Shown: piece after piece, positions 28,213-38,500 of the stretch
How positions within the stretch are numbered: the first letter of the stretch is position 1
How the letters are laid out: each line of letters starts with the position of its first letter
Origin: Oscillatoria sp. SIO1A7
Lineage (GTDB): Bacteria > Cyanobacteriota > Cyanobacteriia > Cyanobacteriales > Laspinemataceae
Direction: 5' to 3'
Length of the DNA stretch: 64,000 nt
Assembly (NCBI GenBank): GCA_010672965.1
Contig: JAAHFN010000001.1
Location: 372,359 to 436,358 of the forward strand
The notes under the pieces: model-generated
Databases searched by the model: none
Seen by the model: only the letters and a program-made list of their open reading frames with translations
Told to the model about the DNA's origin: nothing
Position numbers and translations under genes: made by a program

Positions 28213-29061
28213 GTGGACTTATATCAAATCTTTAAAACCGCTAATCCAATTGTTGGTGTTGTACATTTGCAGCCCTTACCGACATCTCCCCGGTGGGGCG
28301 GTAGCTTGAAGGCTGCGATCGAGCGAGCTGAGCGAGAAGCCACTGCTCTAGCATCTGGGGGGGTCGATGGGATTATCGTCGAGAATTTTTTTGATTCTCC
28401 TTTTAGCAAGGGGCTAGTGGATCCGGCGGTAGTCAGTGCCATGACGATAATCGTGCAGCAGTTGAAGAACTTGGTTACCAAGCCGATTGGGATTAATGTA
28501 TTGCGCAATGACGCCCACAGCAGTATGGCGATCGCCTCTTGTACCGGAGCCCAGTTCATCCGCGTTAACGTTCTGACTGGGGTTATGGCTACAGATCAAG
28601 GAATTATTGAAGGTATTGCGCATCAACTTCTGCGCTACCGGCGAGAACTAAGCTCGGATGTCAAAATCTTCGCTGACGTTCTAGTCAAACACGCTCTGCC
28701 TCTAGGGACCCAAAATTTAACCGTAGCAGTGCAAGAAACAATAGAGCGCGGCTTAGCCGATGCAGTAATTCTCTCTGGGTGGGCGACGGGCTCACCTCCC
28801 AGCCTGGAGGATCTCGAACTAGCCACCGCTGCCGCTAATGGCACTCCCGTTTTTATTGGCAGCGGTGCCAACTGGGAAAATATCTCCACCCTGATGCAAG
28901 CTGCAGATGGGGCAATTGTGGCCAGTTCTCTAAAACGACACGGCCGCATAGAACAACCTATCGATCCGATTCGGGTCAGTCAATTTGTGGAAGCCGCCCG
29001 ACGCAGTTTTATCCCCAAAACCCAGTCCCAGGCGCGTGCCTCCGCAAAGGTACCTTCTTAA
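28213..29061 (+). CDS. btpA: BtpA-family photosystem I biogenesis protein
   Basis: A 282-residue TIM-barrel protein. In Synechocystis, BtpA is a thylakoid-associated factor needed to stabilise photosystem I reaction-centre proteins. Start GTG at 28213 (VDLYQIFKTANPIVGVVHL...), with GGGAAG four bases upstream. A longer frame reaches back to 28129 but overlaps tnpB and falls outside the family. Diagnostic segments are GVVHLQPLPTSPRW, VDGIIVENFFDSPF, INVLRNDAHSSMAIA, IRVNVLTGVMATDQG and AVILSGWATGSPPS. The gene lies only 55 bp after tnpB, so the insertion may have replaced or separated its promoter. A 17-bp-stem hairpin closes the unit. Confidence 0.93.
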   Translation: MDLYQIFKTANPIVGVVHLQPLPTSPRWGGSLKAAIERAEREATALASGGVDGIIVENFFDSPFSKGLVDPAVVSAMTIIVQQLKNLVTKPIGINVLRNDAHSSMAIASCTGAQFIRVNVLTGVMATDQGIIEGIAHQLLRYRRELSSDVKIFADVLVKHALPLGTQNLTVAVQETIERGLADAVILSGWATGSPPSLEDLELATAAANGTPVFIGSGANWENISTLMQAADGAIVASSLKRHGRIEQPIDPIRVSQFVEAARRSFIPKTQSQARASAKVPS

Positions 29062-29080
29062 ACTGCCCTATCTAAATTTT

Positions 29081-29122
29081 TATAACAGGCAATGGCTGGC
29101 CACCTAGCCATTGCCTGTTATA
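29081..29122. terminator. Perfect 17-bp hairpin after btpA
   Basis: TATAACAGGCAATGGCT and AGCCATTGCCTGTTATA enclose eight bases. There is no long T-tract, so factor-independent termination is plausible but not certain. Confidence 0.65.
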
Positions 29123-29340
29123 CGATTCTTCTACAGTAGGGGCGTTGGCTCCTTCCGGAGGGCATACGGCCGGAAAGCCCCTAAACTTGCGATGCGAACA
29201 TGCCCTATGCGCTCCACGGCGCGCAGGCGTTAGCCCTCCTCCGGGCAGGCTACGCCTATGCCTACGGCTCAATGCGCTCCTGAGCCGGTCGTTGGACCCA
29301 ATGCCCGTCTATACATAGGGCTTGCGCTCATAAATCCAAA

Positions 29341-29460
29341 AAGTTTGGAGTGTGGGGGGTGTGGGAAGCCGCCAACGGGGTGTGGGAAGCGTGGGAAGAA
29401 TTAAATAAAATTGTCCTCTCCCCCTCTCCCCACACTCCCCCTCTCCCCACACTCTGCCTT
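29341..29460. repeat. Palindromic minisatellite, GTGTGGGAAG / CTCTCCCCACAC
   Basis: G-rich units (GGTGTGGGAAGC) on the left are followed, after an A/T spacer, by C-rich units (CCCCTCTCCCCACACT). The arms are roughly complementary and reach to 43 bp from the start of the VKOR gene. The upstream 29140-29300 part is GC-rich with palindromic GGCGTTAGCCCTCC words and no gene. Confidence 0.85.
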
Positions 29461-29502
29461 TTTCAGCAAACCCTACATAAAATAAATAAATATTCCAAGT
29501 CG

Positions 29503-30483
29503 ATGACACCGAGACCTTCTACTCCTTGGATTTATCGCTGGTCCCGGCATGCGATCGGGGCTGTAGCCAGTATTGGCCTGGTGGAAACTGCCTTTCTCAC
29601 TGCAGTCGAGTTTGCCGGTTCGGCGGCCGATGTTTGCCCGACCAGCAGCTGCAAGGAAGTTCTGGAGAGCCCCTATGCTACAGTTTTTGGGCTTCCACTG
29701 ACACTTTTTGGGTTTATCGCCTATGCCAGTATGGCCTTACTGGCCCTTGCTCCTCTGGCGATCGCTCCCGAGAGAAACCAGCAACTGCGCTCTACTCTGG
29801 AAAAAAACACTTGGCTGCCCATGTTCGCTCTGGGCACTGCCATGCTGGTATTCAGCATCAATCTGATGTATCTGATGCTGTTTAAAATCGATGCTTTGTG
29901 CCCTTACTGCATTGTCTCCGCTCTGCTATCCGTCACCCTTTTTGTCTTGACCCTAATTTGCCGGGATTGGGAAGATGTGGGCCAGCTTTTCTTAACCGGC
30001 ACTTTGGTGGTAATGGCAACCGCGATTGCTGTCTTAGGAGTCTATGCTAATGTTGATGATAGTGTTGCTTCGCCGCTACGCACAGCCACAGGCGAAACTA
30101 CCCTGCGATCGCCAAAATCTGAAACAAAGGGCGGTGAAACGGGGCCGCCAATAATCAATATTTCGGGTGCATCTGAAATTGCTTTAGCTCAACATCTAAA
30201 TGACATAGGAACTAAGGAGTATGGCGCTTATTGGTGCCCCCATTGCCACGAGCAAAAAGAACTATTTGGTAAAGAAGCATTTAGCCTCATCAATTACGTT
30301 GAATGCGATGCCAAAGGTAACAATGCTCGACCTCAAATGTGCAAAGCTGCTGGCATAAGCGGCTTTCCTACTTGGGAAATAAAAGGCAAATTATATGCAG
30401 GGGTTCAGTCCTTAGAAAAACTAGCCGAAATATCGGGCTATAGTGGGCCGAGTGACTTTCATTATCCATTCCCCTATCGTTAA
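29503..30483 (+). CDS. Vitamin K epoxide reductase (VKOR)-thioredoxin fusion
   Basis: A 326-residue membrane protein that makes disulfide bonds in exported proteins using quinone. Start ATG at 29503; the frame upstream runs through the minisatellite and is not gene sequence. The VKOR part has about five membrane helices (about 17-38, 61-85, 105-127, 135-152, 163-183), the loop cysteines Cys45 and Cys50 (CPTSSC), and the quinone-site Cys133-Pro-Tyr-Cys136. The C-terminal thioredoxin-like domain (about 215-326) has Cys245-Pro-His-Cys248 (YWCPHCHEQ) and cis-Pro in SGFPTWEIKG. This is the cyanobacterial domain order described for the Synechococcus VKOR. Likely clients include secreted Cys-bearing proteins such as those encoded at 19354 and 50461 (inference). 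Confidence 0.95.
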   Translation: MTPRPSTPWIYRWSRHAIGAVASIGLVETAFLTAVEFAGSAADVCPTSSCKEVLESPYATVFGLPLTLFGFIAYASMALLALAPLAIAPERNQQLRSTLEKNTWLPMFALGTAMLVFSINLMYLMLFKIDALCPYCIVSALLSVTLFVLTLICRDWEDVGQLFLTGTLVVMATAIAVLGVYANVDDSVASPLRTATGETTLRSPKSETKGGETGPPIINISGASEIALAQHLNDIGTKEYGAYWCPHCHEQKELFGKEAFSLINYVECDAKGNNARPQMCKAAGISGFPTWEIKGKLYAGVQSLEKLAEISGYSGPSDFHYPFPYR

Positions 30484-30690
30484 GCTAGGCTTTATTGCTC
30501 TTGTTGGTAGTATTGTCGGCTGGATATAGCAGTTATTTTATAGGCTCTAATTTTGCCTATAACTGAAAAGCTCTTATCCGCGTTCTGTTAGCAAATTGGC
30601 TTGGCCGCAAGAGCGCTAATTTTTTTGACAAATGCTATAGCATCTCGGATAGGGAGCGGACATCCAGAAAATTGATAGATTGATTGTGAA

Positions 30691-32880
30691 ATGATAACGC
30701 AGCCGGAAAAAGGCAAAAAAAATCTATGGGCAACTGTCAAAAAAAATATTGCAGAGAAGCGCAATCTGTTTCTCTCATCCTTGGGAGTTTCCGGTTGTGT
30801 TTTGCTACTGCGCTTTGGGGGATTGTTACAGTCTTGGGAATGGGGGGCTTTAGACCAATTGTTTCGCTTGCGATCGCTAGAAACTCCAGATAACCGCATC
30901 CTAGTTGTAGCAATCGACGAGGAGGACGTTAGCAATATTGGCAAATGGCCGATTAACGATAAAGTAATGGCGGATTTGCTGCGAAAATTAGATGCCAAAA
31001 AACCTCGCGTTATTGGCTTAGATATTTATCGTAATTTAGCGATAGAGCCCGGTAATGCCGAGCTAATGGAGTTGTTCCGTACAATCCCTAACTTAATCGG
31101 AATAGAAACCCTGGCCGATCCAAATAGTTCGGCGGTACCGCCTCCTCCCATCCTAGATGAGAAAAAGCGAGTGGGTTTCAACAATGTAATAATTGATGCA
31201 GATGGTAAAGCGCGGAGAAATTTACTTTATTGGCGCACCAGCTACGATCGCAAGTTGCATAAAAGTTTTGCGCTTAAACTGGCGCTGCTTTATCTCAAGG
31301 CAGAAAAAATAACGCCAAAAGTTTTACCTGAAAATCGCCAGTATGTTAGGTTGGGTAAGAGCATTTTGCGACCTTTTGATTCCTATGATGGAGGATATAT
31401 CAGAGCCGATAGTAGGGCTTATCAGGTTTTAGCAAATTTTCGCCAAAACCAGGAGAGTTTTACTAAGGTATCAATGAGAGATGTGCTGGAGGAGCGCATA
31501 GAAGAAGATCTGGTGCGCGATCGCATCGTTCTTATTGGTTCTACAGCCAGAAGCGTCAAAGATTTTTTCGAGACTCCTTACAGCGGGAAACTTTTTCAGT
31601 CTCCAGAAATGATTGCTGGCGTCGAGCTGCACGCCAATTTTGTCAGCCAGCTTGTAAGTGCTGCAATGGAGGGACGCAGTCCTTTGCTCCGGGTTTGGTC
31701 GGAGCCGGTGGAATGGTTGTGGATTTTTATCTGGTCTGGACTTGGCTTCTATTTAAGTTGGCGATCGCACTCCCCCAGTCGGTCGGCTTTAGGTATTCTC
31801 TTCCTCGAAATAAGTCTTATTGCTATTTGTTACATAGCTTTTTTCATAGATTTGTGGTTGCCCCTAGTACCCTCCTCTCTTGCTTTAATAGGAACGGCAG
31901 TAACTATTTTCATTTATAGGGCTCATCGTCAAGAAGAATTGAAAAGAAGCAAAGAATTTTTGCATGGTATTATTGATAATATTCCCGATCCTATTTTTGT
32001 AAAAGATAGAAACCATTGTTGGATTGTAGTGAACGATGCTTATGCTCAATTCATAGGCTATCCAGTAGAAAATTTACTCAATAAATCGGTGGCAGATTTT
32101 AAGCCTAAATACCCAGCAGAAATTTTTGGTTGTAGGGAAGATGACTTGGTGTTTGAGACGGGGTTAGCCAGAGAACATGAAGAAGAATTCAAGGACAGTC
32201 GCGGCCGGATTCATTATATTGCTACCAAACGGTCTCTTCATAAAGATGCGGCAGGCAATTTATTTTTAGTAGGCGCTATCCGAGACCTCACAGAACGTAA
32301 GAAAATGGAAGAACAGCTGCGCAGCACTGCAGCAGAGCTAGCTCGTTATAATCAACAATTACAGAATTCAGAGGTTCGACTGCGCTATGAGGCTTATCAC
32401 GACTATCTCACCGGCTTGCCAAATCGCAAGCTGTTCTTAGAAAGACTCGCTCAGGCTATAGAATGGGCAGGGATTAATAACCAATCTTTAGCCCTGATGT
32501 TTGTTGACTTAGACGGTTTTAAGCAAATTAATGACAATCAGGGACATGAAATGGGGGACCTGCTGCTAAAGGCTGTTGCCAAGAGGCTCTTGGGCTGTTT
32601 GCGGGGAACCGATACTGTTTCTCGCCTTGGGGGCGATGAGTTTACGGTTATTTTGCCCGGTATTTCAGAGGTAAAAAATGTCGAAAGAGTCGCCCAGAAA
32701 ATTGTCTCTACAATTACACAATCTTTCCCAATTTCGGGAAAAGATATTTGGATAACCGCTAGTATCGGCGTTAGCTTGTACCCAATTGATGGCAAAGATA
32801 CCGACACTTTAATTAAAAATGCCGATACTGCTATGTATCGTGCCAAAGAAGCGGGTAAAAATCAATATAAATTCTCTTAG
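30691..32880 (+). CDS. CHASE2-PAS-GGDEF diguanylate cyclase
   Basis: A 729-residue membrane sensor. An N-terminal helix (about 27-47) leads to a periplasmic CHASE2 domain (about 50-330, with NRILVVAIDEEDVSNIGKWP and RVIGLDIYRN). Three clustered membrane helices follow (about 345-410), then PAS (about 425-535, IIDNIPDPIFVKDRNHCW). A coiled linker joins GGDEF (about 560-729). The active site GGDEF is intact at 647-651, and the product-inhibition motif RGTD lies exactly five residues before it (638-641). It should therefore make c-di-GMP with feedback control. The ligand sensed is unknown. ATG at 30691 is used; the upstream signal is weak. Confidence 0.93.
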   Translation: MITQPEKGKKNLWATVKKNIAEKRNLFLSSLGVSGCVLLLRFGGLLQSWEWGALDQLFRLRSLETPDNRILVVAIDEEDVSNIGKWPINDKVMADLLRKLDAKKPRVIGLDIYRNLAIEPGNAELMELFRTIPNLIGIETLADPNSSAVPPPPILDEKKRVGFNNVIIDADGKARRNLLYWRTSYDRKLHKSFALKLALLYLKAEKITPKVLPENRQYVRLGKSILRPFDSYDGGYIRADSRAYQVLANFRQNQESFTKVSMRDVLEERIEEDLVRDRIVLIGSTARSVKDFFETPYSGKLFQSPEMIAGVELHANFVSQLVSAAMEGRSPLLRVWSEPVEWLWIFIWSGLGFYLSWRSHSPSRSALGILFLEISLIAICYIAFFIDLWLPLVPSSLALIGTAVTIFIYRAHRQEELKRSKEFLHGIIDNIPDPIFVKDRNHCWIVVNDAYAQFIGYPVENLLNKSVADFKPKYPAEIFGCREDDLVFETGLAREHEEEFKDSRGRIHYIATKRSLHKDAAGNLFLVGAIRDLTERKKMEEQLRSTAAELARYNQQLQNSEVRLRYEAYHDYLTGLPNRKLFLERLAQAIEWAGINNQSLALMFVDLDGFKQINDNQGHEMGDLLLKAVAKRLLGCLRGTDTVSRLGGDEFTVILPGISEVKNVERVAQKIVSTITQSFPISGKDIWITASIGVSLYPIDGKDTDTLIKNADTAMYRAKEAGKNQYKFS

Positions 32881-33293
32881 TTACATGTAATTAACCTGTA
32901 ATATTGAATAAGTTCGAGCTTTACAAAAATAAATATTAAGATTTATTAGAGTGCGAGTCTAAAGAAGGCGATCGCGACCAATAGTTTTGTTTGCATCGGG
33001 AATATATTCTTTGGATGGCTGGGAGCTGCCAAAACCTTGACAGTTAAAGGTTTTGCTTTAGTTTGTGTCAAAAATATCTCAACTCTAACAAAAGCAACTG
33101 CGTATTATCTCGTAATTTATGTACGAAAAAATACGAATTTAGCGTCTGTATTTCTTCCTAATAATTTTTTAATCATTTTCTGCCGTATCAAAGAGGAGCG
33201 TAAGTCCGAATATCTAATTCGGTAATTTTACTGATATAATAGGAATAAAGGTGCTATATCTACTAGAAGATTTGTTATGGAGAGATGGGTGTT
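32881..33293. other. AT-rich spacer without a gene
   Basis: About 410 bp with no family-like open frame or repeat. It is likely the promoter region of the following small exported-protein gene, preceded by AAGGTGCTATATCTACTAG near the start. Confidence 0.5.
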
Positions 33294-33524
33294 ATGGATA
33301 GGACTCTTAAACTTGGCAGTATGGCAGTTTTATTAATTGGGCTACAGGCGATCGCTCTAGGGATACCTCCTGCAAGGGCCGAGGTAGAGAGACAACCTCA
33401 GTTCCAATCGGCCAGTCAATGGCCTGCGATTTCTAGAATTATCTTCAATAAGGAGGAAGAACCAGATGTCGATGCAGAGGATCCCAAAACTGATGCAGCA
33501 GGAGGACGTTACGTCGATTTTTGA
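33294..33524 (+). CDS. Small exported protein, unknown
   Basis: A 76-residue protein: signal peptide MDRTLKLGSMAVLLIGLQAI... with cleavage after PARA, then about 45 mature residues that are acidic and end in RYVDF. ATG at 33294 has GGAGAG nine bases upstream; the in-frame ATG at 33285 would overlap that site. No family is recognised. It is credible as a gene because of the signal peptide plus ribosome site, but its size leaves doubt. Confidence 0.5.
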   Translation: MDRTLKLGSMAVLLIGLQAIALGIPPARAEVERQPQFQSASQWPAISRIIFNKEEEPDVDAEDPKTDAAGGRYVDF

Positions 33525-34056
33525 TTGGAGCAGTAGAACCACAAAGCCATTTAGCCAAGGAGCCAAAACTCAATTTTAAAAAAAGTAAATCTGGTTTGTC
33601 GTGCGGATCTAGGTTAAATATCGATTGGGTAATTGAGTTCCTTTAGTCAAGCATTGTTATTAAGAATTTGCCGTGCTGGAGCGCTTCTGGAAATCTGTAA
33701 GGTAGCGAAGAGACCCACATCGAGCCACATAGAGGGAGATTTTGTACCCAAGGGTCAGCATCGATACAAGCAATATAGAGTTATGAATATTTATATATTG
33801 GTTTATTTATAATTGGTTTTTGACGAGATGATTAGAAAACCAACATTATTCCTTCGGCCAGATACTCCATCTCGATTGCCAGCTTTGCCTCAATCGCAAT
33901 TGCGATCGCTGTATCCGACCCGATCCAGCATAAACAATGCAGGACATACGCAGAGAAATTATTTGTAGGTGCCCGCATAGCAGCATATATAACGCTATAT
34001 ATAATCAGATCGTGCAGTTTGCCTAAGTCCTAACAATAGTAACTAAGCAAAATTTT
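33525..34056. other. AT-rich spacer without a gene
   Basis: About 530 bp before the serpin gene. No coding signal; ATATATAACGCTATATATA palindromic AT words occur around 33985-34005, and nothing else is clear. Confidence 0.5.
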
Positions 34057-35337
34057 ATGGAAAAGCATTGGTTTGAAAGACTGAGTTTGATGGGTTCAGT
34101 ATTGCTCTGTATCGCGGGATTGGTTTTGGTATCTTGCAATCGCCAGCTTTCCGATGGAGCGATACCTTCGCCATCCTCGCAGGTCGCTCCGGTAAAAGTT
34201 GCAGCTAATAATTCAACAGAGATTAGTCCGCAATCGCTCGCAGCTAATTCCCGGTTTGCCTTTAAGCTGTTCGAGCAAATCCAAAAGCAGAAGCCTGACG
34301 AGAACCTGTTTATTTCTTCTCCTAGCATTGCTGCAGCTTTGTCCATTGTTTATAATGGGTCAAAAGAGGAGACTCGCGCAGCGATCGCTGAAACATTGCA
34401 AGTCCAAGGAATAAGTATAGAGGAAGTAAACCAAGCCAATGCAGCGCTAAAAGCTTCTTTAGAAAAAGGCGATACAAAGGTAGAAGTTGCCATTGCTAAC
34501 TCTCTCTGGTTGAACCAAAACTCATCCTTTCAGCCGGACTTTATCCATAAAATTGGGGAATACTATGGAGCCAAATTGAGCAAAATAGATTTTAGCGATA
34601 GGGGCGCTATCTCCACAATTAACAACTGGGTTAGACAAAATACTAACAGCAAGATACAGCAAATTGTTAAAGACCTCGACCCTCAGACTATACTGATAAT
34701 TGTCAATGCCATTTATTTTAAAGGAAGCTGGAGCCAAGAATTTGATAAATCTGCGACCCAAGACCGTCCTTTTATCCTACTCGATGGCACGCAAAAGCAG
34801 CAGCCCCTGATGTCCCAATCTGGCGATTATCCCTATTACGAGCAGGAACAGTTTCAAGCCATTAGCCTGCCTTACGGTGAGGGTCGCTGGAGTTTTTATG
34901 TCTTTCTGCCCAAAAAAGGTACGAGTTTGGAAAGCTTTTATGAAAATCTCACTGTAGAAAACTGGGATAACTGGATGAAGGAGTTTCGTTCTCTGCCCGG
35001 GTCGATTGTCCTGCCTCGATTTAAATTAGAGTACGATCTAACCCTGAACGATACTCTCAAAGCTTTGGGTATGGAGGTAGCTTTTGACCCAAACCGGGCA
35101 GATTTTTCCGGGATGACATCGGAACGGACGTTCGTAAATGAAGTAAAGCATAAAACTTTTTTGGAAGTGAACGAGGAAGGAACTGAGGCGGCGGCAGCTA
35201 CTTCTGTAGGTATTGTGGCGACTAGCGTGCCGCCGCCGCCTTTCCAGATGAAGGTCGATCGCCCCTTTTTCTGCGCCATTCGAGATAACAAAACTGGCAC
35301 TATCTTGTTTATGGGTTCAATTGTCGATCCCCAATAA
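34057..35337 (+). CDS. Serpin-family protease inhibitor, lipoprotein
   Basis: A 426-residue serpin (normal size) behind a lipoprotein signal: hydrophobic 12-26 and lipobox LVSC with Cys27, so it is predicted to be anchored facing the periplasm or surface. Conserved serpin parts include NLFISSPSIAAALSIVYNGS, NAIYFKGSW, LPRFKLEYD, FVNEVKHKTFLEVNEEG and DRPFFCAIRDNKTGTILFMG. The reactive-centre hinge EEGTEAAAAT has Gly then Thr and four Ala, the pattern of inhibitory serpins. Counting from the P17 Glu predicts a P1-P1' bond at Thr-Ser (in VATSV), suggesting an elastase- or subtilisin-like target (inference). The gene is single, and a minisatellite hairpin follows the stop directly. Confidence 0.95.
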   Translation: MEKHWFERLSLMGSVLLCIAGLVLVSCNRQLSDGAIPSPSSQVAPVKVAANNSTEISPQSLAANSRFAFKLFEQIQKQKPDENLFISSPSIAAALSIVYNGSKEETRAAIAETLQVQGISIEEVNQANAALKASLEKGDTKVEVAIANSLWLNQNSSFQPDFIHKIGEYYGAKLSKIDFSDRGAISTINNWVRQNTNSKIQQIVKDLDPQTILIIVNAIYFKGSWSQEFDKSATQDRPFILLDGTQKQQPLMSQSGDYPYYEQEQFQAISLPYGEGRWSFYVFLPKKGTSLESFYENLTVENWDNWMKEFRSLPGSIVLPRFKLEYDLTLNDTLKALGMEVAFDPNRADFSGMTSERTFVNEVKHKTFLEVNEEGTEAAAATSVGIVATSVPPPPFQMKVDRPFFCAIRDNKTGTILFMGSIVDPQ

Positions 35338-35339
35338 AT

Positions 35340-35545
35340 TGGGAATCGGACGACAGGGAGACAGGGGGACTAGGAGACCGGGAGACCCGGGGAAGGGGAG
35401 ACATGGAGACCGGGAGACCGGGAGACCCGGGGAAGGGGATACATGGAGACCGGGAGACATGGAGACCGGGGGAGGTTGGAGAAAGCACATCCCCATGTCC
35501 CCATGTCCCCATGTCCCCATATCCCCATGTCTCCATGTCCCTTGT
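35340..35545. repeat. Palindromic minisatellite, GAGACCGGGAGACATG / CCCCATGTCCCCAT
   Basis: On the left, repeated GGGAGACCGGGAGACC and GGGGAAGGGGAGACATGGAG units; on the right, four CCCCATGT units and CTCCATGTCCC. The arms share the ACATGG/CCATGT words and can fold back. The array lies between the convergent serpin and GGDEF-EAL genes, so it may block read-through (inference). Confidence 0.88.
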
Positions 35546-35571
35546 GCATATAGCAATTTTCTTGCAATGCG

Positions 35572-38500
35572 TCAAGCAATGCGAGCTTCTTGCTTAAAAG
35601 CGGTATTTTCTAGCAGGTAGGTGACATCGGCAGGGGATAAAGGAGGACTGAATAGATTGCCTTGCATTTGCTGGCAATGGAGACCGCGCAAGAGTCCCTG
35701 GCGAGCCTCGGTTTCGACCCCTTTGGCGACAACCCTGAGATGCCGCTGTTTGCCGAAGGCAACCAGGGCAGCAATCGTGGCAGATTCATAAGAATGAGGA
35801 GTCAAAGATTGAACCATCGTTTTAGGGAGCTTCAGGGTATGAATAGGAAACTTTTGCAGAGAATTTAGGGAACCATAAGCAGTGCCGAAATCATCAATAG
35901 CGATCGCCACTCCCATGCGATCGAATTCACTCAGTATAGCTTGGGTAAAATTAACATCTTCCATCGCCGTTTTTTCGGTAATTTCCAATTCTAATAATCT
36001 AGGCTCCAGACCAGTTTCATTTAAGATTCGCGCAATCCAGGAAACTAAATCTGGCTGCTGCAATTCCCTTTTAGAAATATTCGCAGTTACGGCAAATGTG
36101 TAACCTGCATCTTGCCAAGCTTTATTTTGGCGACAGGCTGTCTGTAGCACCCACCTACCAATGGGGATTATCGAGCCATTTTCTTCGGCATAAGGAAGAA
36201 ACTGTTGGGGTAGAAGCAATCCCAATTCTGGATGCTGCCAGCGCACCAGAGACTCTATTTGAACTATTTCCCCAGTATCTATGCGGACTATAGGCTGATA
36301 GTATAGAACAAACTCTTCTCGCTCTAAGGCTAGGTAAAGATTATTGCCCAATAAAAGCTCCTGAGATGCTGTCGGAGAATGTGGGTTTCGATAGTGGATT
36401 TGGTAGTTATTGCGACCGGCATCTTTAGCTCGGTATAAAGCAGTATCGGCATTCTTCATTAGAGTTTCGGCAGTTGTGCCGTCGGTCGGATAGATAGCGA
36501 TGCCAACGCTAGCCGTAATCGAGATTTCGTGCCCTTCTATATCAAAATTGGACTGTAAAGCTAAAAGAAGTCTTTTGGCAACCATACCCGCATCTTCAGC
36601 CGAGCTAATTTGGGGTAAAAGGAGGATGAATTCATCGCCACCCCAGCGAGCTAAGATGTCCCCTTTGCTAAGACAGCCTTTGAGCCGCTCGCTAGCGCGC
36701 TGCAATAGTTGGTCTCCTACCCTATGACCGAGGGTGTCGTTGACTATTTTAAATCGGTCTAAATCTACAAAACATACGGCGAGCATCTCTGTAGATCGCT
36801 TAGCCCTAGCCAAGGCAACTTCGAGATGTTCGTCAAATAGCAGTCGATTTGGCAAGCCAGTTAAGAGGTCGTGAGAGGCGCGATACTGAATCATTTCCTC
36901 CGTTTTCTGCTGCTGGATTGCACCGCCAATACTGGCAGCGATCGCCAAGAGAATAGAGATTTCGCTCTCCGACCATTGGCGATCGCCCTGGCAATCTTCA
37001 AAGCCAACGCACCCCCAGAACTGGTCGCTGACTAAAATCGGTACTATTAAAAATGAGACAATCCCCTCCTTCTCCAACAACTGGCGCTCTACCGTTGGAG
37101 ACTCCCGAGTTAGACCCCGAATCGAGTTACCTGCCGAAAGGAGTTCATACCACCGAGAAGCCCCGAAGGATTGGTAGGTGAGATTTTGCCAGTGAGGTTT
37201 GGATAATTTTGGTTCGACTAAAGTGCTGACCCATTCAGAACGCAAGCTCAGAGCTAGTTCGCCAATTTGAGGATGGAGATGGTTCTCGTATAGGCAGATT
37301 CTATCGACTTCAGTGGTCTGTCCCAGAATTGCTAAAGCTTTTTCAATCGCCTCCGAGTGGTTGTTGTTGGTCAGCAAATGTTGCATTGCTTCCGCAGTGC
37401 CCTGGAGCAGGCGATCGCGTTGGTACAGGTCTAGTTCTGCTTGCTTGCGCTGGGTAATATCCTCTACCGTTCCTTCATAGCCTACAATCCGACCGTTAGG
37501 ATCTCGCACCGCCCGAGCCCTTTCAGAAATCCAGATAATGCTACCATCTTTTCTATAGACCCTAGTCTCAAAACCGCAGACGCTATCTCTTTCCCGAACT
37601 AGGTTTTGAAAATCAGCCCTGCTTTTGATATCTACATAAAGATCTCTATCTATATCTGTTAGCATCGCCATCATTTCTTCGGGGGAATCGTACCCATATA
37701 TGCGTGCTAGCATGGGGTTAACCGTAAGATAGCGTCCTTCTGGGCTGGTTTGAAACATACCCGTTAAGGCGTTTTCAAATAAATGGCGATATTTTTTGTG
37801 GTGCATTACCACACCGAGTTGCACGGTGATGGCGGAAATGACTTCAATTAGTCTTCTGTCAGCGCCGCTGGGGGCAGCCATGAAAAATACCAGCACTGCT
37901 AGAACTTCACCTCCGGCCAGGAGTGGCATACTCAGACCGGCTTTGAAACCGCGAGCGATCGCTTCCTCTACCCGCAGCAGGCTTTTGTCTCCAGGGCTGA
38001 CATCCGGCGCCCATTCTGTGGAATGTAAAGACCAGACCTGTCCGAATACACCCGTTTCCAAAGGAAAGGTTAATTCTTCGCTCAATCGTCTGAATTGTCT
38101 GTATTTACTGGCTCCATACCAGGCAGGACTGCGCTCCAGACGATCGCGAGTTGGATCGGGAACCCAACCTTCTCCATAATCCCAGCCTGCTACTTCGCAA
38201 ATTTTTCTCAGGGCAACGCCTAATGCAGCATGAAAATTTTGGGACTCGGCGATCGCCAGAGTTAGAGTTTGCAGGAGCCTTGCCTCCTTGAGGACTCGCC
38301 GCCGCTCCGTGACATCCTGACAGACGCCAACAATCTGCGAAATAGTGCCATCGTTTCTCCAAACTGGCGATAGGGTTGTCAGGAGCGTTCGCGACTGTCC
38401 TCCCAGCTCAAAAGTGGCTTCGTAAGAGATTGACTCTCCTTGCTTCGCGCAGCAGCCAAGGCTTAGGTTAGTTGCCCTAGCCCAACCTTCTGGCAAGCTA

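Noticed and set aside
35309..35620. Several overlapping frames rich in Gly/Arg/Asp or Pro/Ser
   Set aside because: They are translations of the GAGACCGGGAGACATG minisatellite in different frames, not proteins.
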